Origin: Fistularia commersonii | Taxonomy: Eukaryota; Chordata; Actinopteri; Syngnathiformes; Fistulariidae | NCBI GenBank assembly: GCA_037954325.1 | Contig: JBBMNZ010000030.1 | Location: forward strand, 10,550,501 to 10,614,500 | Direction: 5' to 3' | DNA length: 64,000 nucleotides | Shown here: piece after piece, positions 11,992 through 24,497 of the stretch | Numbering within the stretch: the stretch's first letter is position 1 | How the letters are laid out: each line of letters starts with the position of its first letter | The notes under the pieces: generated by a model | Database searches by the model: none | What the model saw: only the letters and a program-made list of their open reading frames with translations | What the model was told of the DNA's origin: nothing | Position numbers and translations under genes: made by a program

Positions 11992-12468
11992 TGTCAGGGT
12001 ATCACACCTGGGTCCAATTTGTAATCGGCGCCAGCTGCAGCAGATGCCGCTAATCAATATCCCTATAAAGGGCAGCGGCACGCTCTGCCTGGCGCCGGGG
12101 GATTGTGGCTCTCACAGACCACTGCGGAACCCTGCCACGGCCGGACCCCTACCCTGCTACGACCGGACCCAGCCGGCCGGTGTAACATTGGACCCTGACC
12201 CTGCCGTGACCCTTCCTGAGATCCTGCCGTGACCCTTCTTGCCTTCACGCCCCTGCCTTGGGCCCGTCCTGCCTGCAACCTACCCTGCCTGGGGCCTGTC
12301 CGGCCTGCAACCCGTCCTGGTGAGACCCACCCCTGTGCAACTCTGTCTCGGGGCCAGGGGCTTACCAGCGACACCCTACCTGCCGTTCCACAGAATAAAG
12401 CGCTTTCAACCCAGATTCTGCTCTGAGGTGTGGTTCCCTGCCCGAGTCCGCCCCCGCGCTTCGTGACA
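11992..12468 (+). mobile_element. Solo LTR inserted in LINE A
   Basis: A GC-rich 477-bp block beginning TGTCA and ending TGACA, flanked on both sides by the 5-bp direct repeat TCTCT (11987-11991 and 12469-12473). Inside are a TATAAAG box (12064-12070) and an AATAAA signal (12394-12399) in plus orientation, as in a retrotransposon LTR. There is no internal coding region or second LTR nearby, so it is a solo LTR left by recombination. Gypsy-type is most likely, but the superfamily cannot be fixed from the LTR alone. Confidence 0.8.
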
Positions 12469-12473
12469 TCTCT

Positions 12474-13480
12474 ATAACCAGGTATGCTTATGAACCCCCT
12501 CATGTTTGAACTTCGTGTCTGTTATGGCCAAACCATAACCAGCCCTGAAGTCCAGTAACAATACACCAATCAGGAGAGCCGCCCCTTTCGATCATGACCT
12601 CGCAGGTATTTTTTGCCAACATAGGCACTGATGTCCTCCAGTAGAACCATGGTGTCTTGAGGTCAGACTCCCTCCAGGGCTCCAGCAGAAGTTTGGTTCC
12701 AGAGCCCCTGCAGCCAGAAGAGGTGAGCACAACTACATCTAGCATGTCCCGCTCGAGTCCTTCCCTTCCAGAGATGATTTTCCATGTCTCAAGAGCTAAT
12801 TGATTATAGAAGAGATTCTCAACGGATCCACAGACGGATATTTTGACATCTGTTACCCAGAAGGGTAACCTCTGATAGCCCCCAGATGACCGAAGTAATA
12901 ATATCACAACAATAGCACTTTCAACTTGCAAAATACACATTTTATTGCCTGTTTATATATATTGTCTATTTTGTACAGTTTTATATTTGTATTGTCCAGG
13001 ACTACAGATGGAAATTAGCTATGAGCTACAATCTGGTACAAACATCTCTGCCTCTGTGCTTAATGTAATTGTACACTGTCCTTATAAACTTCTAAACAAG
13101 CCCAGGTTTTAGCCTACATCCACCACCCAGACTGCATTACCCCCAACCCTAATTCTTGGCTTTGTCGGTGTGGGCCCTCAAGGTTGTGGCTCAATGTTGC
13201 TTCTTTGGGCTGTACAAGCCCCAGCCCCATGGGCATAGACCCCACAACTAGACACTCCTAGGCCAAGATCCTGACACGAACCTGGTTTCCCTATCCATGG
13301 TGAGGTTCTATATTTAACAAATTCTAACATCATTGAGGTCTTCTTGAATTGCTCTTTGTCTAATACCTCCTCAAAGACCAATTTTTCTGTTTTGACCCTG
13401 CCAGGTGCTAATACTTACGAAACATAGTTTTCATCATTGGACACACAAGCCCTTGTACCGATTCATGGATTAGCATATTC
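12474..13480 (-). mobile_element. RTE-like LINE A, 5' half
   Basis: 12500-12800 aligns by recall to the endonuclease part of the same fish LINE family (blocks reading gttatggccaaaccataacc and ggttccagagcccctgcagc on plus). 13140-13480 matches the 5' leader (blocks around ttctttgggctgtacaagcc, gaattgctctttgtctaata and ggacacacaagcccttgta). Orientation is minus, with the 5' end near 13480. About 12930-13130 is not recognised and may be a further insertion. No intact frame. Confidence 0.7.
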
Positions 13481-13809
13481 AGTGCCGTGCAATGAGTAGA
13501 GGCAGGGGAGGCCAGGCCTCACCTGCCATCACGGACAGAAAAAAAATGCAAAATGAAAAAATAAATTAAATGGTTATATTTATTCAGTGATTTTTACTAA
13601 AGTTATTTTCCATGTAGCTTCACCATTTTAAGTGACTTTTTTTTTTCCAAAATTGCCAAAAAAAAAATCGCAGTTACCATTCAAATATGAAGAGATGTGC
13701 GGTGATGACGTCAGTGCCTCAACAGCCAGGAACCTCATTGCTGGATATATCTATTTACACATGCACTGTATGTATGTACAGTATGTATGTAATGTTCACC
13801 AACCTGTAT

Positions 13810-13836
13810 TGTGTGTGTGTGTGTGTGTATATATAC
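13810..13836 (+). repeat. (GT)n dinucleotide microsatellite
   Basis: Roughly 10 GT units followed by a short TATATAC run. Confidence 0.9.
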
Positions 13837-13840
13837 ATAC

Positions 13841-15865
13841 AAACAAGCTTATATTGTTTTAAAGTGTCCCTATTTTCCTAGTTGTCTATTTTAATCTCCC
13901 TTATCTGGACAGAATTACTTCTATCTGGTCAAACCACAAGTGTCAGCCATGTAAAAGCCAATCACTTGTATCTTTCCAGTACAACCGCAAAGGAGAGTCT
14001 CCTGTGGGTTAACTTAGGCTAGATCAGCCAAAGTGTCTGCAGCAGCACCTGTCAGGGTGCAGCAGATGCACCTGGTGCCTCAGCTGCCACAGTCATTGTC
14101 TAAATGGCAGGATATAACAGGCTGGCTCTCCCATGGCTGCACACACACTTGCAATGGTGTCATGCAGTGTGTTTGGCTGGGAACTAACAGCTTAAAGGCT
14201 AACCCAGTCAACACCAAGCAGAAGGCCAGCAGAAGTAATGGGCAGGGATTAATTAGCTTTTAAGAAATGCTGAGGTGCTTCCAGCACCTTTAAAATATTT
14301 TATTTGTTGTTTTTCCATTATTTTCTTAAGCCGATACAAGGTAAATGCCTTATTCAAATGAATCTTTTATAGTGTTTCCAATGGATGACGAAAATGATCA
14401 TGAAATCCTTGCCTGTCCTCTGTGATACTGTCAAGTCAGTACTTTAGTTCAGGCTCAAGATGTTTGGGAACAGTGAGCAAATCACCATCTTTGCTCTTGT
14501 CAGAAATTTTGCTATGATATGTTTTGCTTTGATCAATCATGGCTGAAAATTGAAGGATGTGAGTACTGAAAGGTTGAAAAATACAAACATTTTTGCTTGA
14601 TCGGTTTGAAGGATTTATTGATGGCTTTATACTAACATAGAAGAGAATATATAGAGATGTTTTGAAAATCTCAATGAACATCATGTCATATTTCAGAGCA
14701 AAGACAGTCTGACTATTTGCTCTATGCTTTTTGAAAATTTATTCTAATTTATTCTCTACTGATAGACACACACAAATGAACTCATTACCATATCACGTAT
14801 TCAAACTTATTTTCACCGGCATGTTGTCTAGATTTGGGTGGAAAAAAATGTAGGTGGTTGAACTGGCAATAGATTGACTTCACACCTAAATTCCTCATTG
14901 TGTTTATTGAATGCACAATGTCTCTTGATGTGGTTGTGTGAAAATATTTTCTTTTAATTGTGTGTTGTAAATCATGAACTTTATTCTAACTACCTCTGTG
15001 ATGTAGGTGGATGATTTGCCCTCTCTGCTGCCCAAAGGGAAAACTGAGGACTTTCTGGAAGCCTCATCATCAGACCAGATGGAAGAGTGAGGAGGAGAAA
15101 TGTCAAGACACATTAGTTCCAGGTTTGCTTCCCTTCACACTATTGGAAATAGATGTTGGCAAAGCTCAGCCTGTTATTAGACTCTGTTTCTGTTTAACAT
15201 ATGGTCAATACAGTAGGTGTTATGTTTTATGTCAGCTTGAACAACCAAGCCTTGAGAATAAAGAAAGCACACAGTTGAAACAATCTTACTTTGTGGGAAT
15301 TGATCCAGTGTCACACCTTTTTTTCACGATGGAATGTTAATAGCACTGCTGTGCAAGTAAAATTTAATTTTTTTTTATTTGCCAACTTCTATGTAGCATT
15401 GGAATTGTGTTAAAGTTGTTCATGATGGTGTTTTAAAATAGGGGAAGCACATTTACATTTCTCCTGTGTTAAACAACACTAAATCTGTTCGGCTAGTTTA
15501 ATCTGAGAAATAGAGGAAAAGGCAGCTTTAAGATTTCACGATTGAAAGTATATGTATGTAAAATCCTCTTGTAGCAACTGGACTTAACACTTGTGTGGTG
15601 TTCGGGTCTGTGGGACCCGTGAAACCAAGCTGATTTAAATCAAAATGTTTTAAATAGTTCATTAATTAAGATTATACTTTCATTTTTTTAGATGGTTTTG
15701 TCAAAATATAACAGAACTATGCCTCAGATGAACTCTTACTCAGATACCATCTGCATGTTCTGGCAGAAAGGGTTTGCATTGTTTGAAATGGAGAATTTGG
15801 AAAAATGTTTGCATAGTGTGTGTAATGCAGCATTACGTCCACTAGAAATGTTTGCTAGAAGCAAT
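13841..15865. other. Intergenic, nothing recognised
   Basis: Non-coding. A short GC-rich inverted block at about 15603-15622 (cgggtctgtgggacccg) can form a hairpin and resembles a common fish repeat fragment. No exon found. Confidence 0.4.
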
Positions 15866-15868
15866 GTC

Positions 15869-16580
15869 TGTTGTGTTCTCCCTGTTCCTCTCTCTCCCTT
15901 CTCTGATTCCAGGTGGGCATGTGGCGGTGAGGCAGACAGGTGGAAGCAACTGACAATCAGCAAACAAGGCGCAGCTGATTGGCCACACCCTTTTTGTGCA
16001 GCTTAAAAGCCGCACACACCGGATGTCTAGTCGCCGGAACGTTACATTCCACACCATACGTGCAACCACCTGGACTGCTCACCTACTAGATTTGTTAGTT
16101 CCCCCTCGCCAGCTCAGCTTCTGTCTGTCAGAACCCCTGGATCATTCCACCGGTCTGCTACACCGTCATCCAACTCCACCGCCACACACCGTGCTCTGCC
16201 TGCCTGGAACCCCCTGCCTGACTCACTGCTTTACCACCAGTTGAGTACCGTAGGTTCGTTTAGATTAGGAATCCCTGCATTACTAGATTTGCTAGTTCGT
16301 TCGTTCGCCTGTTGTTCGTAGCCCGTTCGATAATTGATAGTTTGTTTGTATCGCCACTTAGGTGTGTTAACTAGAGTTAATGCTAGTCGCCTTCAGTTTG
16401 TTAGCCTGTTCACTAGATTTTCTAGTCGCCCTTAGTTGACCTGTTCACTAGTGTTGCTAGTTGTCCTTTGTCCCTTATTCAGTTCTTGTTTGGCTCCATT
16501 TGTTTGTATTTTGGCAACCATTAAATATTCCTGCTCGTGTCTTGTTGCTCCGCACCTGAGTCTTTGAACCACCTGTAACA
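15869..16580 (+). mobile_element. LTR-like block upstream of LINE B
   Basis: About 710 bp starting TGTTG and ending GTAACA, with a TTAAAAG box near 16002 and an ATTAAA signal near 16522, so it resembles an LTR in plus orientation. I found no matching target-site duplication; the right flank is taken over at once by the 5' leader of LINE B. Several short repeats of the tagttcgtt/ctagattt type occur in the middle. Treat as a candidate only. Confidence 0.35.
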
Positions 16581-16582
16581 TG

Positions 16583-17640
16583 CAGCCTCGGAGCAGCAGG
16601 GGCTGGTGTGTCCCTGAGCCGGTCCAAAGCCCGGATAAATACGAAGGGTTGCGTCAGGAAGGGCTTTTGCCAAAACCAAACATGCGAATCAAACCTAATA
16701 ACTAGACCATACCGGTACCAATGGCTGTAACAACCGCCATTAGTACCAATGGAAACTGGGCTACTATATGTCAAAAGAGAGGACGAAGGTGTGTTCAGAT
16801 ACAGAAGAGGAAAGGCAAGAGCATGGGACCGAGAGGAGGGACTTTGAATATTGGGTGACATGATGCAGAGAAGGAAAGTGTGTCTTGGAGACCAGGTGGA
16901 AAGGTAGTAAGGCTGGAAGCTCAGGAGCAGGCTTTAAGTTGTGCTATCATGGTACTGAAAGGAAGAGAGATGGAGTAAGAGTTCTCTTGAAGGAGGGGTT
17001 TGTTAGGAATGTTCTGGAGGTGAAAAGAATGTTAGACTTGTGAGTCAAACTGGAAATTGAAGGTGTGATGCTCAATGTTGTTAGTGGTGTTGTCCTGCAG
17101 GTGGGGTGTGAGTTTGAGGAGAAGTTCTGGAATGAGCTAGATGAAGTGATGCAGAATATCCCCAGAGATGAGAATGGTAATTGGTGCAGACATTGGAGGG
17201 GATGAAGAGGTGATGGCAGATTTGGTATACAGGATAGGAACGCAGAGGGACAGATGGTGGTAGATTTTGCAAAAAGGATGGAAATGGCTGTATTGAACAC
17301 TTTTTTCCAGAAAAGACAGGAACACAGGGTAACTTATAAGAGCGGAGGTAGGAGCACACAGGTAGACTACATCTTGCACAGATGACATAACCTGAAAGAG
17401 ATCAGTGACTAGCAAGGTAGTTGTAGGTGAGAGTGTAGCCAGACAGCATAGGATGATTTGTAAGATGACTCTGGTGACAAGGAAGATCAAGAGGACAAAG
17501 GCAGAGCAGAGGACTAAGTGGTGGAAGCTGAAAAGGGAGGAGTGTTGTATGGTTTTCATGGGAGTTAAGAAAGGCTCTGGGTGGTCAGGGAGAGCTTCCG
17601 GATAACTGTCCAAAACATAAGGAAAATTGTTCACAGAATA
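16583..17640 (+). mobile_element. RTE-like LINE B, 5' leader and endonuclease
   Basis: The leader begins with the family blocks gcagcaggggctggtgtg and agcccggataaatac. Endonuclease coding is visible in pieces on plus: FVRNVLEVKRM (about 17000), LNVVSGVVLQVGCEFEEKF (17070-17130), MVVDFAKRMEMAV (17250-17290), FFQKRQEHRVTYKSGG (17305-17348) and TQVDYILHR (17358-17384). The catalytic core is broken by several frameshifts. The order of pieces is that of an apurinic-type endonuclease ahead of an RT. The RT half lies at 19085-20062. Confidence 0.8.
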
Positions 17641-19084
17641 AGCTTGTTAAAGATGCAGTTATACATCTCCGCCGATAGGTGGCACTAAGGAGGAGCGAGT
17701 CAGGGGTCAAGGTGCACAAAATTTGAAAATGCATCCTGTTGTGAGCAAAAAAGACTGAAGACCACTGATATACTGCTGGATTATTGTGCGCTGCTGATGT
17801 GAGTGATTAAAAACTCTTCTCTACACCCATTGGTCTTGGAGTGGTGTAACACATGCGTGTTTGCATCCATGTGTGCGTGCATGCATGTGTCTGGGGGGGC
17901 TTTTCATTTCTGAAGTTATCATTGCTGGTATTTAATATAAAACAAATGAGGTTCATGCAGGATAATAGTTTTCACTTTACCAAGGGAAAGAGAAGGTTCA
18001 ACCACCACCTTCATATTTTAACATGATGATATAGGGATAAAATGTGAAAGATTTTAAATAATTACTAACGGTGCTGCACCTATAAAAACTGAACATACCA
18101 TGACCTTCTCTAACATTAAATCCTGCCTGATTATTTCTAACAGAAGGTGGCAGGTCCAGAGATGTCAACAAGAAAACTGGTCTTGCATTTTAACAAAATC
18201 AATTCAACAATTAAACCAAAGTAACTTGGACAGCGGGGTTGCTTAGTAATAGAAGCAGCTTCAATGAAACGATCAGCTTCAAGGTGAACTGTAACATGTC
18301 AGAGCCAGGGCCAGAAATATGTGATTTTATTTTTGTAAGTTTTTTTCTTCACTGAGAGTAGGCTAAGTATCATTTAATAGGTCTAGTTACAGGACAACAG
18401 TATAATAAGTATATTTTGAAGTGTTTATCACCCTTTCAAGACTCTTCCTCTTCCTACTATAGAAGGAGTATATATTTCTGTTTCTCTGAATCATGATTAA
18501 CTCATCACACAATTTTCAAGCAGTATGTGCTGAATGAAGTTGACACACACACATCCAAGCTGTATTGTGGTTTACCTTTAATAAAGCAAGCACACACTCT
18601 CTGGCATAAGCATGGTGCCAAGCAAGCATCTGCTCACAGAATTGCTTGGAATGAAAAATTATGCTGGATATTCATCAAGACCATCCAATTAAGCTGTTCA
18701 TGATAATTCAAATGATGTAAATTGTACTCTATAAACTTTAACACCTAAAATGCCAAATACTGTCTGGATTGTCTAAACAATCCAAAAATGATTTATGGTG
18801 CCCGACTGAGCAAAGTTATCTTAATATTATGGGTGCAAACTATGAAACATCTCCAAAACATGTCACTCTGACCCAGAATTCAAAATCACCCCACCAGCAA
18901 TAGACAGACACTCAAAAATAGTACACTTTGTAGGGGTAATGTCAATGTGAATGTTTTTCCTTGTTTTTGTTAACTTTTGCCAATCTTGCTGAATTGGCGA
19001 GGCATTTTTTCTGGTTCTGAAAGTGATCTTTGTCTACTTGAACGTTTTCTGTTCAATTTGAGTCGTGCCTTAATGATATACTTG
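17641..19084. other. Unrecognised segment between the two halves of LINE B
   Basis: The missing middle of LINE B (endonuclease-RT linker) should be here but is not readable. The sequence is AT-rich and non-coding, so it is either an insertion plus deletion or two independent copies side by side. A short block at about 17655-17700 (ccgccgataggtggcac) looks like a separate dispersed repeat. Confidence 0.4.
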
Positions 19085-20062
19085 TGGAGGTATGGAAATG
19101 TCTAGGAGAGGCAGCAGTAGAGTTTTTGACTACATTGTTCAGAGGGATTTTACAGGCATGAAGAATGGACACAAAGTGTGATGGTATCCATTTTTGAGAA
19201 TAAGGGGGATGTGCAGAATTGTGTCAACTATAGAGGGATAAAGCTGATGAGCCATACAATGAAGTTATGGGAAAGAGTAGTGGAAACTAGACTGAGAGCA
19301 GAAGTCAGCATTTGTGAACAGCAGTATGGCTTCATGCTTAGAAAGCATACTACAGATGCAGTATTTGCTTTGAGAATGCTAATATAGAAGTACAGAGAAG
19401 GCCAGAGGGAGCTGCATTATGTTTTTGTAGAACTAGAAAAACCATATGACAGGGTGCCTAGACAGGAACTGGTATTGTTTGAGGAAATCTGGAGTGGCCG
19501 AGAAGTATTTTAGACTGGTGCAGGACATGTATGACAGTGGTGCGGTGTGCTGTAGGGTTAACAGAGAAGTTCAAGGTGGAGGTGGGACTCCATCAGGGAT
19601 CAGCTCTGAGCCTCTTCTTGTTTGCAGTGGTGATGGACAGGCTGACAGATGAGGTTTGACAGGAATCTCCATGGACCATGATGTTTGCAGATGACATGGA
19701 AAGGAGAGGAATGAAGGTTAGTTGCAGCAAGACAGAGTATATGTGTGTGAATGACGGGAACTCAGGTGGAACGGTGAGGCTACAGGGAGTGGAGATCAAG
19801 AAGTTGGGGATTTCAGGTACTTGGGGTCAACAGACCAGAGCAGCGGAGAGTGTAGAAAACAGGTGAAGAGACGGGTTCCAGCAGGTTGGAATAGGTGGAG
19901 AAAAGTGTCAGGGGTACTATGCAATAGAAGACTATCAGCCAGAATGAAAGGAAAGGTGTACAATACAGTGGTGAGATGACTGATGCTGTATGGCCTAGAA
20001 ACAGTTACAATGATGAAAAGATAGGAGGCAGAGCTAGAGATCGCAGAGATGAAGATGTGCAT
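19085..20062 (+). mobile_element. RTE-like LINE B, reverse transcriptase
   Basis: Plus-strand RT in pieces: FENKGDVQNCVNYRGIKLM (RT motif 0/1), EQQYGF with LRKHTTDAVFALRM, then VFVELEKPYDRVP (motif A; usual form VFVDLEKAYDRVP, so the first catalytic Asp is Glu). Next come a FADD motif C (about 19683), RRGMKVSCSKTEYMCVN and a final MLYGLETVTMMKR stretch. The in-frame stops and motif A change show it is inactive. It is cut at its right side by the foldback element starting about 20063. Confidence 0.85.
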
Positions 20063-20339
20063 CAATTGAGCAAGTTCTCCCGCCTCCCACTTAAAAAGAT
20101 GATAGAGACCTATAATTTTCATCATAGGAGTTTTCATTTAATTTTCATTAGAACTTCAACGATGAGAGACAGAAAGCAAAAAAAAACAATTCCAGAAAAT
20201 CACATAATCTGATTTTTCATGAATTTATATATTTTTTTATTTATTCATTTAAGTTCTGTCTGAAAATTACGTCTCATCTTTTTAAGTGGGAAAACTTGCA
20301 CAATTGGTGGCTGACTGAAAACTTTTTTACCCCACTGTA
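20063..20339. mobile_element. Tc1/mariner-type foldback element inserted in LINE B
   Basis: Left arm (20063-20110) and right arm (20271-20306) are inverted copies: caattgagcaagttctccc with cttaaaaagatga against tcatctttttaag with cttgcacaattg. The right side continues to the end block ttttttaccccactgta, while the left end is about 35 bp shorter. No transposase. It resembles a common fish mariner-like MITE. Confidence 0.7.
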
Positions 20340-22261
20340 TATGAAGTTACGCACATGCATTCTTTTTATTTCTCATTGTTGTTGTTGCTGTCTGTTTTTA
20401 ATTGCATAAATGTAGCGGAGGGGAATGTGATAGTATTCCCCTCTGTGTTTTATGCTCTCCTTGTTTACAACTTGAAATTAAAAAACAACATAACAATTTC
20501 AGTTTCTTTTTAAACACTGTGTCTTTCATGACAATCATGACACCCATGATACTGTGTTAGCTGCCTCTTAAAAGGCAAGAGAGAGGACCAACTAATTGGT
20601 TTATAATTGGTTTTATTTTGCCTGAAACTATCAGAAAACACGCTTAAAAATAAATGAAGGTTCTTAGGGTGCCCTCTATCACATATGTACCTGCCACAGT
20701 GATGATATATACCAGTTTTTCCCGGCCACTGTGCCATGAAAGATCATCAGGTGTGCCTTGGAAAAATGCCCACTTTCACCTGATTGATCCAAAAATGATT
20801 TATTCAACGTTATTAATGTGTCTATGTGGGCAGCATGCAGTGACAGGCACACTTGTTCTCCCCACTGTATATTTAGACTGCAGTTTCTTTCTATTTCATT
20901 AAAAATGTTTTGTTTTTTTTGTTTTTGATTTTTCTAATGTTAATTTATGTTTCTCAAAAAAGGTTGGGAGACTGATATATACAACCTTCAAAGACAGCAA
21001 AATGTGATTTGGCCATCACTTTAAAGAAATGTGCTATGAAGTGCAAACTGCCCTCTATATAATCAAAATAAGGCCCTTTGTGTTTCCATATGGAATCAAA
21101 CAGATGGTCTTCAAGTCCTCGGCAATTCGTCCAACCCTGCAGCCAGTGATTTGGCATGTTTGGTTGCAGTCTGTCTCATCTAGACAACAAGCGTATCTTG
21201 GAACAGATTTGAAGCCCTGCTGTTTTCAAATCTGACCCACGAGTTGTCATCTGTCTCAGCCTTTTAGCCTCCTCATTCAAAACAACTCTTAAACGAGGGA
21301 AAGCTGAGGATAGATCTGTAGCCAAATACACCTTGTCTGGAGTCAAAATTTTCATTCTGCAAAGGTTGTTTGCTGACTCTTGCTACCCTTTTTAACCTTT
21401 GTGTTAGTTACAGTCTTCTTACATTTTGACATGTTCTTGTTCATTTCCATTAACATATGTAGATGTAAGCTACTAGATATCAAAAAAACTAGATGACATG
21501 TCTTGCAAGATTTGATACAGTGAATTGAATATGTGGAATCAAACCAGTCGGTTTGTTGGTTGTGTGTATAAATCTGCAATGCAACTTTCAATTTGTGTCA
21601 TAGTTCCACCCGAAGGCTGGCCAAGATAGTTAAGATATTGACAACTCCTGTTGTGACTCCACCTTGTGTTTTGCACCTGATTGCATCAAGACATGGTAAG
21701 TGATCACTTTTGATGACGATATGCCAGATTATAGAAATTCAACAGTTAAATTGAAATGATCCCCCCTTGATCCACATTTTGGCATATGGGAAGAATATCA
21801 ATTCATAGTCAGCAAATCTTTGTATCGAGAAATGCAAACAGTATTTCTAATGCAGAAGTATTTAAATGTATATATGGTTAGCCCACAAAGCCCACGAAGC
21901 TTCAACTATTTGTACAAAAAAGGATAGTGAAGCTCAATACTGACTTAAATATATGTGCATGGTTGTGATTGCTTGGATGTGAATGCACCCAAACATTTCC
22001 ATTGTAGACTTTGTCATGAGTTAATAATTATTAAACTATGATGCATACATTTTTTTATTGCGATAAAAATTCTACATGCGATGTGTGACAATTAAACTTT
22101 GCATTGTCAGTTGTGCAGGCAGCATATCAAGACTGTTGTGATAGTTATGATATTTATATATTTCTTCAGTCGACAATTGGGTAGGATACATTCAATACAA
22201 GTAAAAAAAATAAATGGTAGATGAAAACAAATGGCATTGAATGCGAAAAACATTTTCTTAA
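20340..22261. other. Intergenic, one weak hAT-like fragment
   Basis: No gene. About 20728-20810 (ccactgtgcc, gatcatcaggtgtgcc, tttcacctgattgatcc) resembles the left end of a common fish hAT element whose right end may be the aaaaaaggttg block at about 20956. The remainder is unrecognised. Confidence 0.4.
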
Positions 22262-22263
22262 TT

Positions 22264-22318
22264 ATTACATTACATTACAGTCATTTGGCAGACGCTTTTA
22301 TCCAAAGCGACTTACAAA
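22264..22318 (-). repeat. SINE-tail fragment (GTCGCTTTGGATAAAA type)
   Basis: On minus it reads ttgtaagtcgctttggat followed by aaaagcgtctgcc, a strongly conserved teleost dispersed motif. The same motif is at 23849-23884 (plus) and a partial one at 23571-23590. Confidence 0.8.
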
Positions 22319-22409
22319 AATTGTTATTGCCATCATTGGAATTATTGTAGAATAAGTAGTTATAATCTTAAATCACTGTTTAATCTTTTTCAATAAACAC
22401 AAGTTTTCT

Positions 22410-22414
<5 letters not shown>

Positions 22415-22445
<31 letters not shown>
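22415..22445 (+). repeat. (CA)n dinucleotide microsatellite
   Basis: About 15 CA units. Confidence 0.95.
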
Positions 22446-22448
<3 letters not shown>

Positions 22449-23494
22449 ATAAGGAAAATACATTGGGACACCTTGTCATAAGAGCTGCATGACCCTTTAT
22501 AACCTCACTTGCTGAAATTGCAGGCATCTAAATCCCTCTCTGGATTTGTAAAGGCTTTAACTAATCCATTTCATTTTTTTGGTTTATTCCAAACATATTG
22601 AGGTTAAGGTTTTGTGGGCTTGTGAAAACTTTCCGCACCAAATTCATCCGACCATGACTGAATAGACCTTAAAAACAGGACTTCCCAAAATGCTTGCCAC
22701 AAATTTGAAAAAATATGTGAAAACTGGAAATTTCGATGCATTAAGATTTCTCTTTACAACAAATTAGGGGATTAAAATAATCCCCAAGACAACTGCAACC
22801 AATTTCTATCTGCCTCACCCACTCTGTCTGGTAGGGGACGATTACCCTGTACCTGCCAAATCGAGACTCATCCATCAGACCACTAAATAGAAAAACCTGC
22901 TTTGTTTATCTCCTTCTCATGGTGGTGGTAAGTGGTGACAGTGGTGTCGTGCTTAACAAAGCATGTTGCATTTGACTCGGATTCAATGCATCTGCATGAC
23001 CAGATAAACACATTCAGTAAAGCTCTGAGTTGTGTCTGTGCTTATATTAGTGCTACAGTCCGTAAAACCTGCATCCATTTAGTAAACAAACCTTTGACAA
23101 CATTGGTTCACTGTTCACATCTGCGAATAGTCTGCTCTGTGAAAATTTGCGTCTTAATTTCTATTGTGGAATTTCCCATTTGCAATAATAGATATCGCTA
23201 ACAAGCATTAAACCCTCTTTCACAGGATGCTAAGAGCCAACCAGATCTAGGAGATTTCTGCATCTTGACCTGCCTTCGGCAATGTTTTATGCTCGGTCTT
23301 AGGTGCCGAGCTGAGCCTCCCGTCCTGCAACACCTTGTCAGGCTCTCTAGGGCACCTCCATCCAGCTCTCAGACGCAGGTTGGGTGATTATGGGTAAGAT
23401 TTAGAGTATGGCTGAGCCAGCAGTCTTGGACTATACTGACAGGCGGGAGGCAGGGGCTGATTGGTCCGCTGACATAGCTCTGTTTGCGATTGCG
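22446..23494. other. Intergenic, nothing recognised
   Basis: No exon or named repeat. Confidence 0.4.
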
Positions 23495-23566
23495 ATGTAT
23501 GTAGCTCAGTGGTAGAGCGCATGCTTTGCATGTATGAGGTCTTTGGTTTAATCCCCGGCATCTCTC
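23495..23566 (+). pseudogene. tRNA-Ala(UGC)-like sequence, SINE head
   Basis: A 72-nt tRNA-sized block. A box TAGCTCAGTGG (23502-23512) and B box GGTTTAATCCC (about 23545-23555; consensus GGTTCGANTCC) are visible. The anticodon stem CATGC/GTATG pairs around loop TTTGCAT, placing anticodon UGC. The acceptor stem has at least two mismatches and the T stem two weak pairs and one mismatch, so a functional tRNA is unlikely. It is followed by a piece of the common SINE tail (gcgtctgccaaatgac), which fits a tRNA-derived SINE better than a free tRNA pseudogene. Confidence 0.7.
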
Positions 23567-23848
23567 ACTGTAAGCGTCTGCCAAATGACAGTAATGTCTC
23601 CTGTGAACCTGCATGTTGTGGTAGGAACCCGAATTACCCTGAGGAACCGCAGGCAGACACAGGAGAACGTGGAGGGGTGCATACAGGAAGGTGCACTATG
23701 GGAATCCATACCGCACTAATCGCACTTAGCCAAAGAAAAAGGATAAAATGAATGTACGTATGCATATGGTTCTGAGATGGTTGTTTGGTTGATTGGTCAC
23801 TTCTGACCTGACGTCTGGTACTTCAGGTCTTTGGTGACTGAAGTGCAC

Positions 23849-23884
23849 TTCTTGTAAGTCGCTTTGGATAAAAACGTCTGCCAA
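23849..23884 (+). repeat. SINE-tail fragment
   Basis: Reads cttgtaagtcgctttgga then taaaaacgtctgcc, the same tail motif as on minus at 22264-22318. Together with the tRNA-like head 280 bp upstream it may mark the two ends of one SINE-rich insertion. Confidence 0.75.
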
Positions 23885-24497
23885 AGTCCTCTGGCTGGCC
23901 ACTTCTAAGTAGACAGGGGACTTAAAGAACCGATGGAAAAACGGTTGACTCAGATGATTTGGTTCACTGACTTCACTCCATTAACAAGTCACAAACAAGT
24001 GGCCATGTTTGTTTCTTCTTCTCCCAGGATCCTTTGTTCTAACATTTGGGATCTTTGCCAGCTTCCCATAGTTTGAAGCCTTAAAGCCCAAGTTCTTATC
24101 TTAGTGTGCTGCACTCATGGAGTGCACTAACTCCCGCTGTAACTTTGCACAATGGGAAAGCAGACTGTGGAGGCACCATGAATGGAATGTTCATTCACTT
24201 AATCAGACCCTGAGTTTTTTTTTTTGTTTTGTTTTATGGTATATTGGGTTTACTGGCATGGCGCAGGGGAAAGTGCAATAATCCTCCTACTGTGTTGAAG
24301 TGATGTTGAGCAATGCACCAGATCCCTAACTGCTCCCCTGGCGACACAAGATCGCTGACAACTGCTCATGGTTCATCCATGATGGGTTAAATGCAGAGAG
24401 GACCTTACTGCAAGGGATTAATAAAGTACAATTTAAAAAATACGCAATATATGACATACAAAAATGCTTACAGGGTACTATGGGGCTTAAGGAGTAT

